6,973 bases of DNA from Deltaproteobacteria bacterium UBA6967 (lineage in GTDB: Bacteria > SAR324 > NAC60-12), in NCBI GenBank assembly GCA_002450295.1, contig DJYX01000184.1, positions 1-6,973 of the forward strand. The letters are read 5' to 3'. This document shows, piece by piece, positions 1 through 4,456 of this stretch. Each line of letters starts with the position of its first letter. Within the stretch, counting starts at the first letter, position 1. Below the pieces are notes generated by a model. That model was not told the DNA's origin, did no database searches, and worked only from the letters and a program-made list of their open reading frames with translations. A program made the translations under genes and the position numbers.

Positions 1-531
1 GAATTGGATAGTCTGGGCCAATCCTTGAGGCAATTGGGAACAGAAAAATCAATTGAAGTGAAATCGGCAGAAATGGGGAATTCACTCTCTGTCAGTCCTT
101 TAGTTCTGGAAAATCTTCAGCAGCGCTTGATTGATCGCCAAATTGAGTTGGGTGTATTTGAAAAGACACAGCCTAATGCAGCAAGCATAGCGGGCATGAA
201 AGCAGAAATCGGAGTATTGGAGGCAAAACTAGCTGAACTCAATAAACAGAGAGATAGCCAGTCAATTGGAGATGGTCGAGAATCAGAGGGAATTTCAAAA
301 TTGAGAATTCAATTTGCTCAAAATCAATCACGGTTGGAACTATTGCAGTCTGGCCAACAACCTCTGGTTCGAATCATTGATCGGGCCATTCCTCCTGAAA
401 ATCCTAGTAAGCCCAATGCTCGATTGATTCTAGCACTCTCGTTGGTTGTAGGGTTGTTTGGTGGGGTATTCTTGGTCTTTTTAGTCGATTTTGTTCGCAA
501 AACAAGGCAGCGACTCTCTCTAAATTCGTAG
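1..531 (+). CDS. Wzz/GNVR-type polysaccharide chain-length determinant, C-terminal part (5' end outside window)
   Basis: The reading frame is open from base 1 and ends at TAG 529-531, giving 176 visible residues; the start lies upstream. Most of the visible part is charged and helical, as in the periplasmic coiled-coil region of polysaccharide co-polymerases (residues about 35-120). It is followed by a proline-rich juxtamembrane stretch (AIPPENPSKPNAR, about 130-141), one strongly hydrophobic segment (about 142-163) and a short basic cytoplasmic end (RKTRQR). The order coiled coil, P-rich motif, TM2, short basic tail is characteristic of Wzz and of GNVR-domain exopolysaccharide transport proteins, which set polymer chain length in the inner membrane. 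No C-terminal BY-kinase domain is present, so this is not the Wzc-type fusion, although a kinase could be a separate gene upstream. The gene converges on thiN with a 28-bp gap that holds no evident hairpin terminator. Confidence 0.75.
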   Translation, partial: ELDSLGQSLRQLGTEKSIEVKSAEMGNSLSVSPLVLENLQQRLIDRQIELGVFEKTQPNAASIAGMKAEIGVLEAKLAELNKQRDSQSIGDGRESEGISKLRIQFAQNQSRLELLQSGQQPLVRIIDRAIPPENPSKPNARLILALSLVVGLFGGVFLVFLVDFVRKTRQRLSLNS

Positions 532-559
532 GAACCTACCTTGAAATCTCATACCCATT

Positions 560-1192
560 TTACTCGATTCGTTTTCGTTGAGTAACAACTAGCAAGATGC
601 CCTCAGAAAATTCGATTCGAACATTCGGTTGAACACTCAGGTTGGAAACACCAGACGGTGGCTGACCAGGACACAGACTTCGACCAGCTAGGGCATAATC
701 CAAGCCCCAACTAGTAATTTCAGTCACAGGTCCAAAAGCTGGGATCAGAGAAACAGTGGTGCCTACAGGAAGATTGGCAGACCATCGCCCCGTCGAAAAA
801 TCCATCCGTTCAGCCTCATTCCACAGGCTGATTTCCAGCAGATTTTTGAAGCCAAAGCAAGCGTCCAGGCAGGCCATGAAATGATCTGTCCGGCTCCCTT
901 GCATCCCCAAGAGATGAACGCCCTTGATCCCTCGTTGATGACAAAATTCAAGAACCTTTGACACATCGTTGGTCTCTTGATCAGCGATCAGATGCAACTG
1001 GGAAGCTTGAAATTGCTTTTGATTTGCTTCAGTAAGTGAATCCAGATCTCCGACTACAAAATCTGGTTTTAGCCCTAACGACAATAATCGATTTGCACCA
1101 CCATCCGCTCCGATCCTCAAGTCTACTTTGTCCCAAAACTGATCCAATAAGGTTTGAGAAGGCGTCTCTCCGTTGCCCACTATCAAAGCCAT
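560..1192 (-). CDS. thiN: Thiamine pyrophosphokinase (thiamine diphosphokinase)
   Basis: Transfers pyrophosphate from ATP to thiamine, giving the cofactor thiamine diphosphate in the cytosol. Starting at ATG 1192 the protein has 210 residues, the usual size for bacterial TPK. Family motifs occur in order: GADGGANRL (28-36), VGDLDS (47-52), DQETNDVSK (71-79) and GSRTDHF (99-105). A C-terminal beta-sandwich domain follows, with LIPAFGPV (149-156) and the terminal EGILLVV (197-203). The frame extends 51 codons further upstream, but those residues are antisense to the rsmI start and look unlike the family, so ATG 1192 is preferred; an ATG at 1216 is a weaker alternative. No Shine-Dalgarno sequence precedes either start. 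The gene diverges from rsmI with 16 bp between start codons, so its promoter must lie within the rsmI coding sequence. The orientation suggests it is transcribed alone. Confidence 0.93.
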   Translation of the reverse strand: MALIVGNGETPSQTLLDQFWDKVDLRIGADGGANRLLSLGLKPDFVVGDLDSLTEANQKQFQASQLHLIADQETNDVSKVLEFCHQRGIKGVHLLGMQGSRTDHFMACLDACFGFKNLLEISLWNEAERMDFSTGRWSANLPVGTTVSLIPAFGPVTEITSWGLDYALAGRSLCPGQPPSGVSNLSVQPNVRIEFSEGILLVVTQRKRIE

Positions 1193-1193
1193 T

Positions 1194-1198
1194 GGTGA
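1194..1198 (+). promoter_or_regulatory. Possible weak ribosome binding site for rsmI
   Basis: GGTGA lies 10 nt upstream of ATG 1209 and is the only purine-rich match near that start. It supports ATG 1209 over the in-frame TTG at 1173. The spacing is longer than optimal and the match is short, so this is tentative. Confidence 0.3.
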
Positions 1199-1208
1199 AT
1201 TAGATCTT

Positions 1209-1940
1209 ATGTCCATAGGCAAACTCTTTCTCGTCCCAACTCCAATTGGAAATGCTGGTGATATTACTTTACGGGCACTGGAAGTTCTTAAAACTGTCGA
1301 TGAAGTGATTTGTGAAGAACGGAAGGTTGGCAGTCGTTTTCTCAAGCATCACGGAATTCAACAAAATCTAAGAACTCTCAACGAACACAATGAGTCAGAG
1401 CAGATCAGAGATTTACTGGATTTGCTGAAAGATGGCAAACAGCTCGCTTTAATTTCTGATGCAGGCACTCCAGTTTTTGCAGATCCTGGTTATCGCTTGA
1501 TCCAAGCTATCATCGCAAGCCAGGGTGAAATTGTGTCTTTACCCGGGCCTTCTTCGCTGATGACAGCGTTAGTTGTCAGTGGCTTACCTTGTCAGGACTT
1601 TTATTGTGCTGGATTTCTTCCCCGCAAGCCAGAGCTTCGTCGAAAGGCTTTACAAAGCCTGAGACTTTGGCAGACCACATTGGTAATCTATGAGGCCCCG
1701 TACCGCTTGATCCCGTTGTTGAAGGACGTTTCAGGAGAGTTGGGGGGGTGGCAACCTGCAAGTCTTTGCGTAAGACTCAGTTATCCAGACGAGAGAGTTC
1801 TCAGAGGGAATTTGAAAAAATTACTAGCTTACTGTGAAGCTTCCCCATTCAAGGGAGAGTTTGTATTACTTGTGGATAACAGAGCTTCCGGTCGATTCTC
1901 TGCCAAAGGGGGTAAGGGTTCTAAAACTCGCTCCACTTGA
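1209..1940 (+). CDS. rsmI: RsmI-type rRNA (cytidine-2'-O)-methyltransferase, short variant
   Basis: A tetrapyrrole-methylase-fold, SAM-dependent enzyme. RsmI 2'-O-methylates C1402 of 16S rRNA in the decoding centre. From ATG 1209 the protein has 243 residues, and the N-terminus fits the family (KLFLVPTPIGNAGDITLRAL, 5-24). Further motifs are ISDAGTPVFADPGYRL (82-97), LPGPSSLMTAL (111-121), SGLP (124-127), GFLPRK (135-140), YEAPYRL (161-167) and GEFVLLV (216-222). Two points are unusual. The segment normally reading E-D-T-R-x-T/S reads CEERKVGSRFLKHHGI (35-50), followed by LNEHNE (57-62). The C-terminus stops about 20 residues after the GEFVLLV strand, so the extra C-terminal domain of E. coli RsmI (286 aa) is absent. 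It could therefore be an RsmI-like paralogue with another target. The last 112 bp overlap the opposite-strand FtsB-like gene. A run of seven G at 1742-1748 lies in the gene, but the family match continues in frame past it. Confidence 0.85.
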   Translation: MSIGKLFLVPTPIGNAGDITLRALEVLKTVDEVICEERKVGSRFLKHHGIQQNLRTLNEHNESEQIRDLLDLLKDGKQLALISDAGTPVFADPGYRLIQAIIASQGEIVSLPGPSSLMTALVVSGLPCQDFYCAGFLPRKPELRRKALQSLRLWQTTLVIYEAPYRLIPLLKDVSGELGGWQPASLCVRLSYPDERVLRGNLKKLLAYCEASPFKGEFVLLVDNRASGRFSAKGGKGSKTRST

Positions 1941-2443
1941 CGACGGGGATGTTGACTAGAGGGAAAGACCAAGTAGGAGGATTCTCTTGGCAGAGAGATC
2001 TGTTCGGGTAAGTAGTATATCAACTCATCCAATTTGACTAATCCCAAATCACGCCGAGCTAGAAAATCGATGTATTCGGAGCTTGTTCGTAGCGCTTGGA
2101 CTTCGGCCAGCAGTTCTTGCTCCTGAACTCGCATTTCCTGCATTTCATGACGCAAGCGGAAATCTTGGTCATTGAGTCTTGAGGTGGCGAGCACACCGTA
2201 ATCACCGACCACTCCTACCAAAGTCATAATCAGTAGAAAACCTATCAGGAGACCCATCATGGAGATGGTACGAATCTCCGTGTCTGCTTGTTTGGCCTGA
2301 ACGGCGGAGGGTTTGGGGGGGCTGAACAAGCCCCAGATGTAAAGGACGCGTTCCTTGGCATTTTGAGTTTGTTTTCCCCGCTTCTGTCTTGAATTAGGTA
2401 GAGCGTAGGGTCGGTGCAAGTTTTTCAGAAGCTGGCTCGTCAT
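1829..2443 (-). CDS. FtsB/DivIC-family septum formation initiator (membrane-anchored coiled coil)
   Basis: FtsB/DivIC proteins act with FtsL and FtsQ/DivIB at the division septum, where they help activate septal peptidoglycan synthesis. The 204-residue product has a basic cytoplasmic N-terminus (1-57), one TM helix (about 60-80), a periplasmic coiled coil (about 88-120) and the family signature IDFLARRDLGLVKLDELIYYLP (125-146). A tail of about 58 residues rich in Pro, Ser, Asn and Glu follows. Both the N-terminal extension and the tail make it nearly twice the length of E. coli FtsB (103 aa). ATG 2443 overlaps the TGA of the upstream 88-residue gene as ATGA, which supports this start and implies translational coupling. 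The last 37 codons are antisense to the rsmI 3' end. A C7 run (G7 on +, 2315-2321) falls in codons about 41-43, ahead of the TM helix. The assignment to the family is firm; FtsB versus DivIC naming is not. Confidence 0.82.
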   Translation of the reverse strand: MTSQLLKNLHRPYALPNSRQKRGKQTQNAKERVLYIWGLFSPPKPSAVQAKQADTEIRTISMMGLLIGFLLIMTLVGVVGDYGVLATSRLNDQDFRLRHEMQEMRVQEQELLAEVQALRTSSEYIDFLARRDLGLVKLDELIYYLPEQISLPRESSYLVFPSSQHPRRQVERVLEPLPPLAENRPEALLSTSNTNSPLNGEASQ

Positions 2444-2706
2444 CCGTTTTCGGGGGTTTCTTTAAGCTTCAAATATTGACGTTGTAGGCGAATTTTTTGC
2501 TGCTGGTATTCGTCTTTGTTTACCCGTCCTAATTGAAAATCGTCCTCCAATTCGCTGAGAGCACTCAATAGTGCGTCAGATTCACTGGTGTCTAGATCTG
2601 CTTCAGCTTTCTGCAGTTCATGCCGTTGGATTCGGCTGAAAAAAAGTGGGAAAGTCACCACCACAATCGTCAAAATAAATAATAATGCAGTCAAGTAAAC
2701 GTTCAT
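2440..2706 (-). CDS. Small membrane-anchored protein, CcmI-N-terminus-like (unknown function)
   Basis: This 88-residue protein has an N-terminal TM helix (about 4-24), a basic residue cluster just after it (SRIQRHE, 24-30), a short linker, and a charged helical hairpin with LLSALSELEDDFQLGRVNKDEYQQQK (47-71). The pattern of helix, 'D-x-x-x-G-+-[LIV]-x-x-x-E/D-Y', helix resembles the N-terminal region of cytochrome c biogenesis protein CcmI, and also SHOCT-like small helical modules. The resemblance is by eye and function is not established. By the positive-inside rule the soluble part should be cytoplasmic, opposite to FtsL/FtsB, so it is unlikely to be the missing FtsL. Its ATG directly follows the mrnC stop (TAAATG, no gap) and its TGA overlaps the FtsB-like start by 4 bp, so it is firmly embedded in the operon. 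No Shine-Dalgarno is visible; reinitiation from mrnC is likely. Confidence 0.8.
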   Translation of the reverse strand: MNVYLTALLFILTIVVVTFPLFFSRIQRHELQKAEADLDTSESDALLSALSELEDDFQLGRVNKDEYQQQKIRLQRQYLKLKETPENG

Positions 2707-3111
2707 TTAGATTTCTGCAGTGTGTGCCTCAATCAATTTTCTGGATTCCGGAAGATGCATCATCTCGTTCAGTCTGTCACGTTGTTCGAGATGCCAATAA
2801 CCGATAACACATTCAAAGCCTGTCGCCATCCGATATTCCTCAACCGTTGCGTGCTTAGGGCGTGTTTGTGGTTTTTGATTCTTCCCACGTTGAAAAACCT
2901 GGAGTTCTTCCTCACTCAGCATTCCGGACCAAAGAGACGCCAGCTTTGATTGTGTTTGACAGCGAACTAACTCTACTACCCACTGATGCACCTGGCTGGC
3001 ATTTTGGCTTCTCTGCAAAGCATATTGTCGACACCAAAGTTCATATATAGCGTCGCCTAAGTAGGCCAAACCAAAGTTTGACCATTCCTTCCAGTTCTCA
3101 CCACTGCTCAT
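2707..3111 (-). CDS. mrnC: Mini-ribonuclease III
   Basis: MrnC is an RNase III catalytic domain without the double-stranded-RNA-binding domain. In Bacillus subtilis it matures both ends of 23S rRNA as a homodimer in the cytosol. The 134-residue product matches the family length. It shows FGLAYLGDAIYELWCR (13-28) with catalytic-type Asp20 and Glu24, then RGKNQKPQTRPKHATVEEYR (75-94), and ATGFECVIGYWHL (96-108) with Glu100, all hallmarks of Mini-III. There is no C-terminal dsRBD. The start at ATG 3111 overlaps the R3H gene by 14 bp, and the stop TAA is immediately followed by the ATG of the next gene. No good Shine-Dalgarno is visible before the start, so coupling to R3H translation is likely. 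Pairing an R3H RNA/DNA-binding protein with an RNA-processing nuclease makes a shared RNA role plausible, but that is inference. Confidence 0.93.
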   Translation of the reverse strand: MSSGENWKEWSNFGLAYLGDAIYELWCRQYALQRSQNASQVHQWVVELVRCQTQSKLASLWSGMLSEEELQVFQRGKNQKPQTRPKHATVEEYRMATGFECVIGYWHLEQRDRLNEMMHLPESRKLIEAHTAEI

Positions 3112-3607
3112 CCTGAGGGCAAATCAAGTGGTTGCGTTGAATTCGAAACATACCGTTGTCCATCTCTCTCTCATCCAACACTTTCATGGTGTTATCTGAA
3201 GTTGGAACTCCGAAGCTACCATCAACTCTCAAAACAATCTTCTGACCTGGACGGCAATAAAAGATTTCATTGCCTCTATCAATCATCACTCCACTCCGTT
3301 GAGCTGGTTCCGGGGATACTTCTGGTTTTTCTGGTGCAGCCAGAATTTCTCCAAGCGACTGTGATTTCAGCAAACAGACATAGCGCTCATCTCGGCTACC
3401 CACAGATTTACTACTGAGTTGATATAACGAGCCCATCTGATGTACGAGCCTACGTTGGTAAGAGTTCATCGGGTCAAATTCTAAAATTTCTTCGTCTTTC
3501 TCAAGGAATGTTAGAATATGCTGATTGATTTCTTTGAGAAATTCTTCGTCTTGTGGGGTTAACTCAGCTTCAATGACCTGAGATTTATCCTGAAATTTGT
3601 CTGTCAT
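3098..3607 (-). CDS. R3H-domain single-stranded nucleic-acid-binding protein
   Basis: R3H domains bind single-stranded RNA or DNA through a conserved R-x3-H motif. In this 169-residue protein an acidic helical N-terminus (about 10-42) leads into FDPMNSYQRRLVHQMGSLY (44-62), carrying Arg52 and His56, followed by SVGSRDERYVCL (68-79), the standard end of an R3H domain. A proline/glutamate linker (about 91-104) precedes a C-terminal region of about 65 residues (105-169) that I do not recognise. It contains GVMIDRGNEIFYCRPGQKIVLRVDG (106-130) and looks like a small beta domain. The Jag-N and KH domains of Jag/KhpB are absent, so it is not a full-length Jag. It is the first confident gene of the operon leading to mrnC and the FtsB-like gene, overlapping mrnC by 14 bp. 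ATG 3607 has no clear Shine-Dalgarno upstream. Confidence 0.82.
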   Translation of the reverse strand: MTDKFQDKSQVIEAELTPQDEEFLKEINQHILTFLEKDEEILEFDPMNSYQRRLVHQMGSLYQLSSKSVGSRDERYVCLLKSQSLGEILAAPEKPEVSPEPAQRSGVMIDRGNEIFYCRPGQKIVLRVDGSFGVPTSDNTMKVLDEREMDNGMFRIQRNHLICPQDEQW

Positions 3608-3768
3608 GTTGATGTGGACTTCGGTCGTTGATGAATTACCGGGCTCACCCCGGGGAGATAGAAGCTAAGTAATAGTGCTAAAGCAAGAGGTCCAGAGTGG
3701 CAATCGAAAAAAGGACTCAAGTTTTGTTTTAAACAGCCGATAGAACAATTAAGGCAAAAACTTGGCTC
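3604..3768 (-). CDS. Doubtful small Cys-rich ORF (about 54 residues) ahead of the R3H gene
   Basis: In the spacer upstream of the R3H gene a minus-strand frame is open from ATG at 3768-3766 (or from an upstream TTG at 3813) to TGA 3606-3604, which overlaps the R3H start as ATGA. It would encode four cysteines near the N-terminus (FCLNCSIGC, then DC) and a hydrophobic stretch (PLALALLLSFYLPG). I recognise no family, no ribosome binding site precedes either start, and any frame ending here would show the ATGA overlap by chance whenever the R3H start is followed by A. It may be only a fortuitous open frame in the leader. Confidence 0.15.
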   Translation of the reverse strand, partial: EPSFCLNCSIGCLKQNLSPFFDCHSGPLALALLLSFYLPGVSPVIHQRPKSTST

Positions 3769-3792
3769 CATGAATTCATGAGAATTTGGAGC
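3765..3792. repeat. Palindrome CATGAATTCATG nested in GCTCC/GGAGC inverted repeat
   Basis: Bases 3769-3780 form a perfect 12-bp palindrome. The flanking GCTCC (3765-3769) and GGAGC (3788-3792) are inverted copies of each other, sharing one base with the palindrome. It sits about 160 bp upstream of the R3H start and 90 bp upstream of the rightward gene. It could be an operator for a dimeric regulator or simply chance; no regulator gene is in the window. Confidence 0.3.
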
Positions 3793-3874
3793 TAGATTCT
3801 GTCCAAAGTGCAATAAGTTTGCCCAGTCTCTGAGACGAGAGGAAGCATGCTGTGCCTTGGGCTTTTAGTCATAC

Positions 3875-3880
3875 AGAGGG
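3875..3880 (+). promoter_or_regulatory. Shine-Dalgarno-like site for the 157-residue gene
   Basis: AGAGGG lies 3 nt upstream of ATG 3884 and contains GAGG. It is the clearest ribosome-binding-site match before any start in the window, although the spacing is short. Confidence 0.45.
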
Positions 3881-3883
3881 CGT

Positions 3884-4357
3884 ATGCCTCAGAATCAAAC
3901 TTACTCCAATCTCTACACGATTGGTTTCTTGGCAACCCTGGGAATGATGACCTTCGGGATGTACTACTTTTATAGTGGCATGGGGAAGGTCAGCTATCGC
4001 ACCTACAGTGGTTTTGAAACCGTCACTTATTATCTTGATAAGCAAAAGTACGATCTGTACTTTAACGGACTGATTTACTGCGGATGTTTTGCTCTCGCGC
4101 TGCTGTTGCTGACTGCAGCTATTCTAGTGCCGAGTCCGGCACAGTTGCAGCGTAGGCAAGCTCAAACCTATCCGTATGGTACTCAACTCGGTTCTGCACC
4201 AATGAGTCAGCCTGCTCCAGTTGGACCAGCCCCGCAACAAACAAAGGAACGCGAGGCAAACAATTCTCCTGAAGCAAGTCCTCAATTGGAATTAGAACCA
4301 GACTTCGACTTTGCGGTCGATGATAGCCTCATGGGGGATCTCGAATACAAAGAATGA
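3884..4357 (+). CDS. Two-TM membrane protein of unknown function
   Basis: I do not recognise this 157-residue protein. It has an uncharged N-terminus, a first TM helix (about 11-31), a loop rich in Tyr, Lys and Thr (32-58) and a second TM helix (about 60-82) containing CGC. A soluble tail of about 75 residues follows: first basic (QRRQAQ), then rich in Pro, Gln and Ala (about 103-120), and acidic at the end (LELEPDFDFAVDDSLMGDLEYKE). Such a tail is probably disordered and cytoplasmic. The ATG at 3884 is preceded by AGAGGG. It is the first gene of the rightward group; 99 bp separate it from plsY, so co-transcription is possible but not shown. Gene-like features are the length, the coherent TM/tail architecture and the clean start. 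No enzymatic motif is visible. Confidence 0.72.
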   Translation: MPQNQTYSNLYTIGFLATLGMMTFGMYYFYSGMGKVSYRTYSGFETVTYYLDKQKYDLYFNGLIYCGCFALALLLLTAAILVPSPAQLQRRQAQTYPYGTQLGSAPMSQPAPVGPAPQQTKEREANNSPEASPQLELEPDFDFAVDDSLMGDLEYKE

Positions 4358-4373
4358 GTTTGAGTTGTCAAAC
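4358..4373 (+). repeat. Small hairpin just after the 157-residue gene
   Basis: GTTTGA and TCAAAC form a perfect 6-bp stem with loop GTTG, starting at the base after the stop codon. A related sequence with an imperfect stem, beginning CTGTTTGAGTC, recurs at 4401-4419 in the same 99-bp spacer before plsY. Neither is followed by a T tract and both stems are AT-rich, so they are not convincing intrinsic terminators. They might be weak RNA-stability or attenuation elements. Confidence 0.3.
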
Positions 4374-4456
4374 TAGATAGGTTAGTGAGTGCTGGAAGTT
4401 CTGTTTGAGTCAAATACAGAGCTTTCAGCTTTTACGAATCCTTGAAACCAAGCTGA

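Larger units (their letters stand above)
3608..3883. promoter_or_regulatory. Divergent intergenic region between the R3H operon and the 157-residue gene
   Basis: This 276-bp spacer separates two divergently transcribed units and must hold the promoters for both. I see no convincing pair of -35/-10 boxes. The best minus-strand match is TTGCCT, an 18-bp spacer and TTTAAA, centred near 3740, which is weak. It holds a 12-bp perfect palindrome (3769-3780) and an 11-bp one (3826-3836). No tRNA, transposon end or known riboswitch is evident. Confidence 0.5.

Noticed and set aside
532..559. Bidirectional terminator between the Wzz-type gene and thiN
   Set aside because: The 28-bp gap shows no inverted repeat or T tract.
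1173..1208. Upstream TTG start for rsmI at 1173
   Set aside because: It would add 12 residues not seen in the family and overlap thiN; ATG 1209 gives the expected N-terminus.
1241..1250. TCCAATTGGA 10-bp palindrome at the rsmI start as an operator
   Set aside because: It lies over codons of the conserved PTPIGN motif, and CAATTG occurs several times in coding sequence across the window, so it is explained by codon content.
1193..1345. N-terminal extension of thiN by 51 residues to position 1345
   Set aside because: The extra residues are antisense to the conserved start of rsmI, resemble no TPK N-terminus, and the family begins at the MALIVGNGE segment.
3786..3869. Plus-strand frame reading EFGARFCPKCNKFAQSL, which resembles half of a zinc ribbon
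   Set aside because: A TGA lies just upstream, no first CxxC half is present in any frame, there is no start codon or binding site, and the frame stops soon after. Probably chance, at most a relic.
4401..4419. Imperfect hairpin in the spacer before plsY as an intrinsic terminator
   Set aside because: The stem has bulges, is AT-rich and lacks a following T tract.
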